Below, in pieces: positions 23,566 through 34,932 of a stretch of 64,000 bases of DNA. Below the pieces are notes generated by a model. It saw nothing but the letters and a program-made list of their open reading frames with translations. It was not told the origin of the DNA and did not search any database. Each line of letters begins with the position of its first letter. The first letter of the stretch is position 1. The translations under genes and the position numbers were made by a program. Source of the DNA: Phaseolus vulgaris (taxonomy: Eukaryota > Streptophyta > Magnoliopsida > Fabales > Fabaceae); assembly GCF_000499845.2 (NCBI RefSeq), contig NC_023751.2:33354309-33418308 (forward strand), in the 5' to 3' direction.

Positions 23566-24364
23566 CACGCAATACTTCTCACCTACCTTGCTTGGTGAAA
23601 CATTAATTCTTCAACTTTGCTTTTGTTGGCACTATTTTTTTTTACTATGATGCAACCTTCCAAACTTGATTATACGAGCCTACACCAATTGGTTAAGCCC
23701 CACCACCCACTCATGGAAGAAAATAGTCAAGTCAGGAGTGGATTGGATTGGAGAGGATCTTGATTTTAAATTCAAAGTTTGATATAATTTTTTCATTTTT
23801 ATTGTGCTCATGCCTAAGAGCATTCTTTAAAGTATCTTATATGAATCTTTTGAAAGAGTGACAAACTTTCCCATCATTAGTCTAAAGCTGTATTAGCTAA
23901 AATTAACTGAAAAAGTAGTTGAAATATGAAAAAAATATATGAAATAAGCTAGTTCAAATCTTATAAATTAGTTTGAAAGTCAATACTAGGAAATCATATA
24001 TATTTTTAAATTTATTTATAATTTATATAAATTAAATTTCAAGTAATATTTATGTATAAAACTTGAAAGTAGTTGTAATTTCTCAGTAGAAAAAAATATT
24101 TTATTAAATAAATAATGAATAATTATAAATAAATGTAACGTTGAATCAATAATTTAAAAATAGTGTAAAGCATGGTTTAGGATTTTTTATTATTATTTTA
24201 AAAAGTAAGATAGTAAAATATAAATTTTATCTAAATATATTATTGAAAATATTATTGAACTAAGCTAAAAGTTACATTATCAAACATAGGTAAAATAGTT
24301 TTATAAAAAATTTATCTCTTAATTACAGTTATAATCTGAATAATACATTTTACCAAATACACCT
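23566..24364. other. Intergenic, nothing recognised
   Basis: No coding or repeat identity found. The sequence becomes very AT-rich after 23900. Confidence 0.45.
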
Positions 24365-24367
24365 TAA

Positions 24368-24750
24368 CACTACAAGAAAAACATGAAATAAAAATCAAAT
24401 TTTAGAGACTAAAATAATTAGTTACAATAATAACTAAATTAGAGACTATTTTAGAAACTAAAAAAACAATTAGTTTCTAAATTAGTTTCTATTATTGTTA
24501 AATAGTTTCTAAATTAATATCTAATTAACAACCAAACTTTTAACTACCAATTATTTAATTTCTAAATTTGGTCTCTAAAACCTTGGTTGCTAATTAGATA
24601 TCAATTTAGAAACTATTTAACAATAATAGAAACTAATATAGAAACCAAATTTTTTTTTAGTTTCTAAAATGGTCTCTAATTTAGTTACTATTGCAACTAA
24701 TTATTTTTGTCTTTGAGAATTGGTTTCTATTTCATGATTTTCTTGTAGTG
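24368..24750. mobile_element. CACTA-type MITE, intact ends, TSD TAA
   Basis: Starts CACTACAAGAAAAACATG and ends CATGATTTTCTTGTAGTG, with inverted-repeat halves as in the copy at 3822. Flanked by TAA at 24365-24367 and 24751-24753. Length 383 bp, non-coding. Confidence 0.9.
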
Positions 24751-25039
24751 TAACTAATCTCCTCAATAAGTTTTCATATATTATTATACAATTAAGTAAT
24801 ATATAATAAAAACTAATAAATTCATCTCTCTTATAATTTTTCATTGGAAATAATGTCATAATTGTTTATATAAATGGGTTAATGGTTTATTGATATAAGA
24901 TCTTTTGCGGTATATCCCACAAATGATACAACATAATTTTGGAGCATATTAGTGTAATTTTTTTTCTTCTTAATTTAGTTCTATCATTAACTTATCGCAC
25001 TGATTACTAATAAAAAACTACTTACTACTTAACATATTG

Positions 25040-25254
25040 CGAAAGATATGAGGTGAGGATAATTTTTTTATTTTTTTTATAAAATTTTTTTATGTTAAGC
25101 ATCATTATGCTACTTGACATCTCACCTAGTCTCTGACACCTCAAGTAAAAACAGTCATTTGTCATTACATGAAAAAAAAAATTATTATTAAAAAAAAGAA
25201 AAAGAAAGAAAATACAAAAATATGGAGTACTAGACCAAAACACATATGTTAACA
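25040..25254. repeat. Non-coding part of a LINE-derived repeat shared with 10560-10780
   Basis: The phrases TTGACATCTCACCTAGTCT, ACACCTCAAGTAAAAACAGTC and CATTTGTCATTACATG match the region before 10780, and both lie just beyond an RNase H scrap. It is probably the 3' tail of a LINE. Confidence 0.5.
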
Positions 25255-25430
25255 AAAACGATACATAGGTAGATTATACCTATTAATAAAGAATTCTAAG
25301 AACAGACTAGATGAAAACCTATTATACCAATGAAAAGATTCTCTATGAATAAATCCTAAATTAACCAACTTATCAGTACACGCATTCCCTTCACGAAAAA
25401 TATTCATCCGCGATAATATTAAACTCTTTA
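25255..25430 (-). pseudogene. LINE-type RNase H C-terminal scrap
   Basis: The minus strand reads MNIFREGNACTDKLVNLGF, then HRESFHWYNRF, then LFLEFFINRY in one frame around 25415-25270. This resembles the end of the RNase H domain in plant LINE ORF2 (VFREGN-ADKLAN-G). It is an isolated fragment. A more decayed sister is at 10780-10960. Confidence 0.65.
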
Positions 25431-25850
25431 GTGTAAAATATGATTGATGGATGCATTTGAAACAAAATTTAAATGAGGGAATAAAATATCATTTTTATCC
25501 ACAAACACACATAATTCTTCTATTAAGACAATTGTCATCGTCAAAAATAATGTTGCCAAACTTATGCATAAAATGCATTCACTAGTTGGCAAAGATTTCC
25601 TCTCCATTGTAGATAAAATGTCATGCAATTTAATCAATACCTACAAATTGAAACATTGCAAAGATTAATTGGACAACTTACAGATATTTGCTCCATTTTA
25701 TATGTGTTTCTGAATCATAAGATAAGGCATAAGAGCGAAAAGAAAAGAACTACATTCAGTATGATGTTTACAAACAACTCATTTCCTGAAGTAACTATGA
25801 AACAAATCAAAGATGCTCTCTTCCTTAAATTGGTGCACTGCAAAATACAA
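25431..25850. other. Left-arm noncoding DNA with homology to the right arm
   Basis: No gene is recognised. Near 25810-25855 the phrase TGCTCTCTTCCTTAA followed by TGCA-AAATA matches, in inverse, the right arm near 40565-40610, so this stretch belongs to the inverted duplication. Confidence 0.5.
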
Positions 25851-25898
25851 TAAACAGCATATATAAAACTTGTATCATCCAAATATAACTCCTGTCTA

Positions 25899-26004
25899 TC
25901 AGTCTAGAACAGATAACTCCGAATCAGATTCCACCACTTTGCATAAGAGCACGTGTTTTAGTGCTTCATCACCAATAAGACGAGCTAAGTTGGAATCTGA
26001 AATG
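25899..26004 (-). other. Candidate terminal exon or relic of a second duplicated gene
   Basis: Minus strand: TTTTTTCCAG acceptor, then 34 open codons (SDSNLARLIGDEALKHVLLC, then KVVESDSELSVLD) and TGA at 25899-25901. The inverted right-arm counterpart at about 40415-40525 has the same acceptor position and the closing codons GAGTTATCTGTTCT, but its frame is broken. Coding-like conservation between arms suggests an ancestral gene next to the small-protein genes. Upstream exons are not identified: around 26160-26380 only scraps such as FLGKPLAKIARNHHH appear. The family is not recognised. Confidence 0.35.
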
Positions 26005-27149
26005 CTGGAAAAAAGTGAAACGTTAGTGAACTGAGTTGACATTAATCAGTACTGCAGCTTACAATGAAATTTAGTATATATTTTGGAGTGAAAACTGTAG
26101 AAAGTAGAAACTAAGTTGCTCTAATTGTGCCAAAAAGGCAGAAGTGAGAACCTTAGGGTTCCAAGAATAGACGACATTGATTGATGAGCAATATGCTGGA
26201 ATGGTGTTCTGAGCTATGCATGCTTTAAAACATATCTAGTGATAATGTACACTTTTTGATGATGGTGATTCCTTGCAATCTTTGCCAATGGTTTTCCCAG
26301 AAAAAGCACAAAATGACAACTTCCTTTCTGCAATGCACTATGATACATGGTGCCACTTACACCGTACCAACATTGCACGTCCATTGATAATAGTTTCTAA
26401 TTCTCAATTTCAATACCCAAATGCTGCCTTTTCCTTTGTCCAATAGGGTACTTGCAAAAAGTTTAAAACAATGGAAAAATATAGTTAAAAGAAGGAGTTC
26501 ATGCACCGGTCTAGTTTGAAAAAAAATAAAAATTAAATCACAACAAGAATTTTTAACCATTAGTTACTATAGTGTCAACTATGAACGGATGTTACTAGTA
26601 CTAAAAAATATTAAATTAGTTTCCAAAGTAATCTATTTTTTAGACCCATTACTATATGTAGTGACTTTTTTTTTCTCCATATTCTATCTTTTCTCTCTAT
26701 ACAATTTTTTTATTTTGTTTTGAAGATTGATGAAAATTTCATGAATTTTTTTGACTATATCAAATTGCATTATATTGATTCTATATAAACAACAAGAAAT
26801 TAAAAAGTGAAGTATGAATATAACAAGAGAATGGGAGCAATTAGACAAAATGTGAGATTATTAAAACTAATTAAGTCGAATCTAAAGCGACTGTTGTTTT
26901 TTTAAAAGTTAAAAAATGCAAAATTACTTTTAACTTTATATAATGTAAAATGTATACGTCACTCATTTTCATATGAGAAACATTTTTTTTTGGGTGAGAC
27001 TTGAAGTTAAGTTACTTGAGAAACCAAATAAGTTTTAGCCACTATATCACATAAGTTTTTTTTTTCCTCATATTATGATTATTATTATATTTATTATTAT
27101 GATTATTAATATTAGTAATATTATTAATTTTATAGTGATAGTATTATGT
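26005..27149. other. Left-arm noncoding DNA; partial homology to 39860-40310
   Basis: At 26160-26390 short stretches (GACGACATTGATTGATGAGC, CCAACATTGCACGTCCATT) match the right arm near 40140-40170 and 39865-39885 in inverse. The rest to 27149 is AT-rich with no gene recognised. Confidence 0.5.
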
Positions 27150-27530
27150 ATACCTACCAATTCTAATCCGTTAATAATATCCATCAACTTTAATTCGTAG
27201 GTAATGTTCACTAACTCTAATTTGTAGGAAAAATATTAATAATGTTAATAAAAATATTTATATTAATAATAATATTGAATTTATTTATTGATATAAATTC
27301 GTGGGTAAAATTTGTTGATAAAGTAAAATTTACCTATGAATAAAGATTAGTGAGTAATAATATATAGGTAATATTGAATTAACTTACGAATTTAAATTCG
27401 TAGATATATTTTGTAGAAAATGTTAAGTTACCTATGAATTTAGATCTGTGAATAATATCTGTATATAATGTTAAATTTACTTACGGATTTAAATTCGTAA
27501 ATAATAAATCGTTGGTTAATCCGACTTTTT
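27150..27530. repeat. AT-rich array of palindromic units around TTACGAATTTAAATTCGTA
   Basis: Units alternate between TTACCTATGAATTTAGAT and AAATTCGTAGATA-type halves, giving short palindromes such as TTACGAATTTAAATTCGTA (27391-27409) and TTACGGATTTAAATTCGTAA (27480 on). Spacing is about 65-90 bp. Probably part of a non-autonomous DNA element; ends not defined. Confidence 0.5.
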
Positions 27531-27761
27531 TTTTTTGGGATGATGTTTTCGTAGATGCACAAACCTCCAGATTATTTCATAAATAATGTTACACTCAAAA
27601 AAAATGTTTCTATATATAAATGTATCTATACCCATTTACATACGGATTTATTTTTTATATAATTCGGCATAATATCTAGTTTGTGATGGATTTGGAACTC
27701 TACCAACGAATTTCTTCCATTGAAAAAACCAACTTTATTTTTTAGTGAAGGTAATTTACAT

Positions 27762-27960
27762 GTTCCTCAAGTCTTGATTCAATACGAGTCCTTGGGAATG
27801 GAAGACACTACTTGGAAAAATGAGAGAGTTAAAACTGTCCTACGCTTCTTTTAACCTTGAGGACAAGGTTGTGGCCTACATGGAGGGTATTGAAACAAGA
27901 GAAGATGAGAATTGGGAGCCTAAGGAAATCATTAAAACGATTACATGCAGAAGCAAACGT
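27762..27960 (+). pseudogene. C-terminal tail of Ty3-gypsy pol (chromodomain-like end)
   Basis: Frame 1 reads VPQVLIQYESLGMEDTTWKN, like the chromo/tail motif P-LVQWxxLPxEDATWE of plant gypsy polyproteins. After a frameshift near 27833 the next frame gives SYASFNLEDKVVAYMEGI, like FPxFxLEDKVxxxxGGI. Only this end is left. A T/C-rich stretch to about 28300 follows and may be the start of its LTR. Confidence 0.65.
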
Positions 27961-27989
27961 CAAGGCAAGGAAAATATCCTATTAAAGGA

Positions 27990-28300
27990 CTTTGTGTGTC
28001 CTTAAGAAGGAGCAACTCATATGCTACCTTTCTTCCTAAATCTGATTCACCTTCCTTCCCCTCTCATATTCTCTCTTCTTCATACAATGCCTCACATAAT
28101 TCTTTTACTTACCACCTACACCAGACATTCTGTCTAGTGGAATTCTTTTATTACATTGACATCTTGACCGTCTAATTCAAACAATTGTTATAAACTTCAA
28201 TTGTCAATTATATTGATGCTGCATAATTTGATTAAATAAACCATTGCTTCCTTGAGTTCTTTTTCTCTGTTTTCTGTTGTTTCTCCTCTGTACCGTTACA
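27990..28300 (+). repeat. Possible 3' LTR remnant of the gypsy fragment
   Basis: Non-coding T/C-rich DNA directly downstream of the gypsy pol tail, ending near TACCGTTACA. The position fits an LTR. There is no second copy in the window to prove it. Confidence 0.35.
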
Positions 28301-28735
28301 TAATCAAATATTTTAAAAGCCAGTTTTCACATTATTATTTTAATTACACCTGCAACCACTTAAGTGCATGTATGTGATTAATTCTGAATCACAAAAAAAA
28401 AGTATTTTTCTGAAACTTATAATTATCTTCTCTTGTCTTAAACAGAAGGGCTAAGGAATATTGTGTTGAAAAGTAAAAGGAACACCACAGGACACATGAA
28501 GATATTAGATTACGTAAAAGGACAGGAAAAGTTACAAACAATGAACTCATTTACTTGTACTAAGTCCAGATTCCCTCATTCATAAGAAATCCTTTCCCTT
28601 CAACGTGATGTTGTATGAACATTATATTAAGTCATACTATGCTTTTGTATAAAATGACACTACTGTGCCAAATACTGAACCAAGACATTTGTGCTAGTAA
28701 ATTATATGTGTAAACTGTAATAGATCTTATGTTCG
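28301..28735. other. Intergenic, nothing recognised
   Basis: No coding or repeat identity found before the sharp start of duplicated segment B at about 28736. Confidence 0.45.
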
Positions 28736-29092
28736 GCTATTATATGTCTCTATACCAGATTTCTTTTCTCATTTAAATTGAATTGAGCCAGTTTAAGATA
28801 TTAAAAGGGCCAAAAAATGAAACCATGATGAGCTAAAGCAACAGATTTTCTCAGCTAGTATCAAATACAGTGGTGAAGATGAATATCACAACTTACACTA
28901 AGATATGGAAAGTCATAAGAAACTTTAGGGAAACAAAGTGAAATGTCAAAATTCTAATGACAATGAATGAATTCTTATACTGTTAATCTGAGGTGATTAA
29001 CAGGTACATGGTTCCAACCCCAAACACATGAGAAGTAGGAGATGAGTGAAACATGTGCAGAAAGCAAGGATGTTGGAAGAATGGGAAGCAAT

Positions 29093-29329
29093 TCAAGAAG
29101 CAAACTGGCGTTGAGAGTCAGTGACTCTGGTGGCATAGTATCTGGCAATGAAATCAGAAGCTTTTCTGTCAATGCCAGGCTCAGCAACCCAACGTCCTCT
29201 GTCTTCATCACTTGCAAACATCCTTCTCCCACTTCCTCCTTCTCTGTACTCTTCATAACTATTTCCACTTGAGAAACATGCCTTCAACATACTCCCTAAG
29301 GAGCAACTGCATGACCTCTTCTCTCCCAT
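29093..29329 (-). CDS. Small DUF761-like plant protein, copy B, 78 aa
   Basis: Single exon. The start at 29329 (MGEKRSCSCS) is preferred over an in-frame ATG at 29401, because a TATAAAT box overlaps that upstream ATG and transcription should begin beyond it. The 24 extra residues would also be mostly a (GAGAA)n artefact (REEKRREEKRREE). Order: basic/Cys-Ser N-terminus, MLKACFSSG, acidic-Gly linker, RRMFASDEDRGRWVAEPGID, RKASDFIARYYATRV, ending RQFAS. The 78 residues are identical to copy B'. Function is unknown; the DUF761 resemblance is in the C-terminal helix. Confidence 0.85.
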   Translation of the reverse strand: MGEKRSCSCSLGSMLKACFSSGNSYEEYREGGSGRRMFASDEDRGRWVAEPGIDRKASDFIARYYATRVTDSQRQFAS

Positions 29330-29380
29330 TCTCTCTTCTCTTCTCTTCTCTTCTCTTCTCTTCTCTTCTCTATTCAAGGC
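29330..29380 (-). repeat. (GAGAA)n leader microsatellite of copy B
   Basis: On the minus strand seven or so GAGAA units lie between the TATA box and the preferred ATG. The copy B' tract differs in length and content, putting the two upstream ATGs of B' out of frame with its CDS. Confidence 0.85.
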
Positions 29381-29399
29381 CATTGAAGCAAGTGTTACC

Positions 29400-29406
29400 A
29401 TTTATA
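29400..29406 (-). promoter_or_regulatory. TATA box of copy B
   Basis: TATAAAT on the minus strand, about 72-77 bp before the ATG at 29329. Conserved with B'. Confidence 0.65.
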
Positions 29407-29614
29407 GACCCACAACTCACACTCTCTTCCCTTACCACATTATCTATTGTTTTATGAAAAAGAGTATAAGAAAAAAGGTACAGATTCCCTTAAATCACTC
29501 ATGAACATCTGAAAAAGAAGCATAAGCGTTGTCCTCCTCTACTTTTCATTTGTCATGCAATACTTCTCCCCTATCTCTACCTCCATCATACACCACCCAA
29601 CTTTGCTTTCTTAT

Positions 29615-31195
29615 TACAGTGATAACTTTGTTTGCCTAGATGCCTTCTTTTCCTTGTACAAATAATGCCTACACAAATCATAATAAGCTTATGCTCCTAA
29701 TTTTGCTCAATCTGTATGTGTAACTTTTCTTTGTCTTCTGCTAAGATATAAGATATTCAATATCTGGAAGTTATGCTAAAGCAAAGTAATGTACTTTGAA
29801 TGGAATTTAATTCCAGCATGTTATAGCTTTAGGACATCTGTCATTGGACAAAACATACATAATTTGCTGTTTTAGAATTCCAATTTTATTCGGACACTAT
29901 ACATATTAGAAAATGTAAATTTTTATTATGCAAAAAATGAAGAGTCACTAAACACAGTTAAAAGCATTACTTAAACAAGTACTTGTATTATGTAAAGATG
30001 GAGTCCTTGCTTTGTACCCTACAGATTTCTCTTTAACAAAGCAAGTTTTTTTTTTCTGTCTCCTTTCTCTGTGCCTTTTCAGCTTTAATGGACATATATA
30101 TTGTTAGTGTATGTGCTTTTATGTTATTTTTAGGGAAAGGCCTAAGCATGTATAGTTCTGAGAAAGTCCTCACACCTTGATTCCAACAGAGAGTGCCCTC
30201 AAGCTGTCTTAACTTTCTCAGAACTTAATTCTTAAGGGATCCTCAACCAACACCATAGTAGCCGCGTACATATGGTACAATTCAATTTTGATCAAATACA
30301 AAAGCAGTTTTATTTTTATATTCATGTTTTGTCTTTATTCTACACTATTTTTAATCATTTGCTAAAGGTCTTTTAGGTTGTAATCACATATATTATATCA
30401 TTCATTTGCTGCATCACTTTATTTTGGCCCTTTATTAGTTTGAGTTTAGTGTGAGAAGAGCCATAGATACTATGATACAGCTACATAAGCTAATTCGGTT
30501 GATTTATGGTATATATAATTGGCCTGTATAACATGTACCTTCCTCATCATAATCTGTCAAAGGGAAACTCAAGATTTGGTAATCTTTGTGTACTTGTAAA
30601 TTATAACTAAGCAACACACCTACCTTTAAAGATGGAATTATTTGCATTAAATATAGCAAGAATCTCGTTTCAATTATAGAGAGAATAGAGATTTTCTTTA
30701 CGTGCCCCAAAAAAAATAAAGTTAATTAGTATTGTTATTAGAATAAAAGTGATCACTGATTCGGATAAGGTACTAAGTGCATGAATTAATGGTTGAACAA
30801 GCGCATCATTACTTGAACCTTAAGTTTCATCAATTATTCCAGGTAAATTATAAGATTTAAGGTAAATTATAATATGTATAAAAGGAGAAAACAAATATGA
30901 AAAATCAAACTAAAATTAGTGTTAGAAAGTAATGCATCGTTATATCTATCTTCAAATTTTCAGTGCTATAAGAAAATAAATACCAAATGATATTGGTCAA
31001 ATCAAAATGATACATTTGTAAACAACATTGTTAAGTTGTTTATGACATCTTTATGTAAATCACCAAGACACATTCATATAAACAACATTGTTAAGCTGTT
31101 TATAACATCTTTATGTACAATGTTGATAATCATGATCGTGATTACAATTTTAATATTTTTCATTTTATTCTTAGTCATGATTTTTATCTATGTCA
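29615..31195. other. Spacer between inverted arms; hairpin at 30153-30226 and a 60-bp direct repeat at 31019-31120
   Basis: No gene is recognised. AGTTCTGAGAAAGT (30154 on) is perfectly inverted as ACTTTCTCAGAACT (near 30210-30225), a 14-bp stem with a roughly 45-nt loop. At 31020-31057 and 31080-31117 the phrase AACAACATTGTTAAG-TGTTTAT is repeated directly. Confidence 0.45.
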
Positions 31196-32700
31196 ACTAC
31201 AAGAAAAAAGTTGTTTAGCATTGTTAAAAGTAGACAATAACAATCAAAAGTTGATGCTAATTAGTTAGCAGCGTTAGATTTGCATCGTAAGGTTTGCATC
31301 GTATGTGTGCGATTCTAAAATCGTTAATTCTTTAATGCTAACTTGTGAAGAGAAACTCTAAGTAGTGTCGATTTAACCAATTTTAATTTGTTGTAAATTA
31401 ATTTTTTTAATTAAAGTAATTAGCATTGACTTGGTCAATATAATTTTTTTATTTTAAAATTTATTTCATTTAGCGTCAACTTGATCGATGCTAAATAAAA
31501 AATATTTTAATATTAATTTAAATTAAGTTGATTTGGTTGACACTAATAAGAAAAATTTTAAAATATTATCATAAAAAATCTTAGTGATGCTTAACATAAG
31601 AACTTTTATAAAAAAAACAAATAAAATATAAAAAGAAAAAAAATTGGTAGTAGATGAGTGTTGATGACACTACAAGAAAATCATTAAATGGAAACTAATT
31701 TTACTAATAAAAATAATTAGTTATTATATTGACTAAATTATATATTATTTTAGAAACTAACAAAATTATTAGTATCTAAAGTAATTTCTATTATTGATAA
31801 ATAGTTTCTAAATTGATATCTAATTAGGTACAAAGGTTTTAACTACCAACTTTAGAATCTAAGTAATTATTAGCTAAAACTTTGATAACGAATTAAATAC
31901 CAATTTATCAATAATAGAAACTAATTTTAGATACCAATAATTTTTTTAGTCTCTAAAATAGTATCTAATTTAGTCAATATTGCAACTAATTATTTTTTCT
32001 CTAAAATTAGTTTCTATTTAATGATTTTCTAGTAGTGTGAAGGAGATGAATATGGATGAAGTAGATGAGTGTGAATGAAAGAATTAGAAGAATAGTATGG
32101 TTGAAGAAGATGATTGTGAATGAAGTACATGAGTGTGGAGAGAAATATGTGGATGAAGGAGATGAATGATAATAAAGGAAATGAGTATGAGGAGATTTGA
32201 GTATGAATGAAGGAAATGAGTGTAAGGAGATTTATGGAAAGTGAGAGAGGAAAATTGTAGATGAGAAGATTTATCAAATTTAAATGAGTCTTTAGATTAA
32301 AAAGAATTTACAGTTCCGGTTTATTATCACGAGGGTACACTTAGCCAATGTTGATTTAAATTAATATAAATATTAAAAATAAATAAAATTAGCGTCCCTT
32401 AGACGAACACTAACCTTATTTACTTTTAATATTTATTTTAGCTAGCTCACTTAGTCAACACTAGTCCAACACTTACATAAATTATTTTACTTATTAAAAG
32501 AATTAAAAATATTCAATGTCATCCGAGAGTTGATTAAGACGACTCTAATAACGTCGAACATTAAGTTAACTCTATTAGTATCGATTAAGCTAAGACTAAT
32601 TCTACACTAACATACATAATTACTTAATTAAAAAATAAAAACAATTTTACAATTTTTTTTTTTTTGCGTTGCATTATAGTCAACTTAATCTAAGTTAATA
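31196..32700. mobile_element. Possible CACTA-like non-autonomous element (host of the nested MITE)
   Basis: It begins near CAACTACAAGAAAAAAG, a diverged CACTA-type end. Short inverted units built on GTCAACTTGATCGATGCTAA, TTGACTTGGTCAATA and AGTCAACACTAGTCC recur on both sides of the nested MITE at 31678-32037. The right end was not found. Confidence 0.4.
31678..32037. mobile_element. CACTA-type MITE, intact ends, TSD TGA
   Basis: Starts CACTACAAGAAAATCATTAA and ends TAATGATTTTCTAGTAGTG. Flanked by TGA at 31675-31677 and 32038-32040. The inverted-repeat body is 360 bp and non-coding. This subfamily uses TTTAATGATTTTC at the end, where the 3822 and 24368 copies use CATGATTTTC. Confidence 0.9.
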
Positions 32701-33812
32701 ATGTCGTAATTTAATCGTTTGAAAGCTATTTTAATATATACTTTTTTAGTAATCTTTTATAATATATCTCAAAATAATGTATTTATAATAAATAAATTCT
32801 GAACTTAGATATTATAATACACTTGAATGTCAATATCACTATTTTGCTGCACCCTCTCAATCACTCATTTACATTAAAACTTTTGTAACTTACATATCTC
32901 TACGATTAATGCATCATTAACACAACAATCAAATAACATTAAAATTTTCGTAACTCATGAATATAAAGTTATAGTTCATTGAGGAATAAAAGATTACAAT
33001 CTACAAACTCATTCTCGTCCATTTAGCCTTAGAGAAAAGTTTTGTTAACATTGTCAACAAAATGAATAACATACATTTAATACTGTTTATAATAATATAA
33101 TAATAATTATAAATTAAAAAATAAAATAAGAATAAATAAAATATTAATTTATAAAAATGTGAATTGAGGGTCTGAATATATCAGCACCCTTAACCTTATA
33201 TATGGGCTGTATTATACAAGATAAAAACATAGTTGATGTGTAGCTCATATATTAATACTGGCTGAGAAAATTCAGGGGCAAGTATATGGGAAATTGAATA
33301 AATTCATTCAATGTTTGGGCTTCATTAACTTATTTGATTAAACCTAGACTAAAATTAGTTCATCTGTTAAAAAACACTTATACAGAAACTTATCATAAAG
33401 AATTTCAAGTTCAGCATGACTTAAAGGTTCTTCTCCATCAAACTTTGGTTGAATTTCTCAATGGACTGTGCTTGGTGAGAATTGTGTGAGAAATTGTTTT
33501 ATTTTCTTTCTCATTGAGCTTTCTAATAACTTACGTTGCATTCAGAGTCACTACAATGTATAAGCCTTAATTTTACTATGAATTTATTATTTTTTTTTGT
33601 ATTATTTTTTGCTTGTTGCTGAAATAAGGAGATGAACTCTTCTTGATTTTTTTGTATAAGGGTTGAGACGCTTCTAAAATGTCTATTTTAATTTATTTAT
33701 CTTTTGCTGATAAAAAAATTTATTTTAGGTAAACTATACTCTATCCTTCATTATGTGACTCGTTCCAATGGAGTTTAGATCATATTTGAACGATTTCAAA
33801 ATAAAATATTAT
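32701..33812. other. Intergenic, nothing recognised
   Basis: AT-rich spacer between the inverted arms. No gene or repeat identity found. Confidence 0.45.
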
Positions 33813-34184
33813 TGTGACTATTGGAGATCACACATTGATTAGAAATAAGAACATTTTTAGTATATAGTAAGTGCAAACCTCACCTTATAAGCTGGTTTTA
33901 TAAGGTTGAGTTAAACTTAAAGTTCACTTTTTAATATGATATCAGAGTCCTTTATAATATACCTTAGTGAGAGTTTGTTGGACTTATCAGATCATCCGCT
34001 ATCGGACCAACCATAATATATAGTCTTATGCACGAGTTGATAGGTCTCAACGTGAGAGGTGTGATGCAAATCTCACATTGATTAAAGATTAAGATAAGAA
34101 CATTTAATATATAAATGGATGCAACCATAATCTTATAATTCAATTTGATAAACTTGAGTTAGGTTTAAAATTCACTTATTAATA
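33813..34184 (+). mobile_element. TRIM (miniature LTR retrotransposon), two LTRs with PBS and polypurine tract
   Basis: LTR 1 at about 33813-33936 and LTR 2 at about 34060-34184 share TCACA-TTGATTA, AAGATAAGAACATTT, GCAA-C-T-ATCTTATAA and AAATTCACTT phrases. Just after LTR 1, TGATATCAGAGTCC (33937-33950) matches the tRNA-Met primer site with few changes. Just before LTR 2 there is a purine tract GTGAGAGG. The internal part is only ~120 bp and non-coding. No target duplication survives. Such elements depend on other retrotransposons for movement (family knowledge). Confidence 0.78.
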
Positions 34185-34651
34185 AAGTAACTCTGTTTTA
34201 TTTTATCTTTTTAGAACAATTAATTCATAAGTTCTAGAAATTCATTAGGATTTTCAAATCAACAATTGTTTCTTTTATCTCTACTTTGGAGAGTTAACAA
34301 AAACAAAGTATATGCTTAAGAAATAATGAAAAAAAAAGTGTTTAAATTTAAAAGTTTAAATGAAAATTTAAAATATATTTAAAAGACTTATTTCATACTT
34401 TTCGTATTAGAAATTAATATAGCAACAATATATCACTTGACGGATTAAAATTGATCATTTATTGAATAAAATATAATTATTGCTAGACACATTAGTTTAT
34501 TTTCTAGTTCTTAAATAGCTTAAGCATTACACAGGTAAAATCTGCATACTCTAATTGAATGAAACAAAAGAATAAAAGTAGAGGGTCTGTTTTCATATTT
34601 TTATATAAAGTCATTGTTTACATCTCATAACAAAAGTGATAAGAATATATA
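34185..34651. other. Intergenic, nothing recognised
   Basis: No features recognised before duplicated segment B' begins near 34652. Confidence 0.45.
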
Positions 34652-34860
34652 GTAAGAAAGCAAAGTTGGGTGGTGTATGATGGAGGAAGAGGTAGGGGAG
34701 AAGTATTGCGTGAGAAATGAAAAGTAGAGGAGGACAACGCTTATGCTTCTTTTTCATATGTTCATGAGTGATTTAAGGGAATCTGTACCTTTTTTTCTTA
34801 TACTCTTTTTCATAAAACAATAGATAATGTGGTAAGGGAAGAGAGTGTGAGTTGTGGGTC

Positions 34861-34867
34861 TATAAAT
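34861..34867 (+). promoter_or_regulatory. TATA box of copy B'
   Basis: TATAAAT, 72 bp before the ATG at 34933. It overlaps an upstream ATG (34866) that is out of frame with the CDS. Confidence 0.65.
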
Positions 34868-34932
34868 GGTAACACTTGCTTCAATGGCATTGAAAAGAGA
34901 AGAGAAGAGAAGAGAAAAGAAGAGAAGAGAGA

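Larger units (their letters stand above)
28736..29614 (-). repeat. Duplicated segment B (left arm), near-identical to inverted copy at 34652-35526
   Basis: About 0.88 kb matches the right-arm copy in inverse with only scattered single-base and repeat-length differences, coding and noncoding alike. Homology begins at GCTATTATATGTCTCTATAC (28736) and ends at the TTTGCTTTCTTA block near 29610. Confidence 0.92.

Noticed and set aside
29330..29401. 102-residue version of copy B starting at 29401
   Set aside because: The TATA box overlaps that ATG, the added residues are the GA repeat translated, and copy B' cannot encode them.
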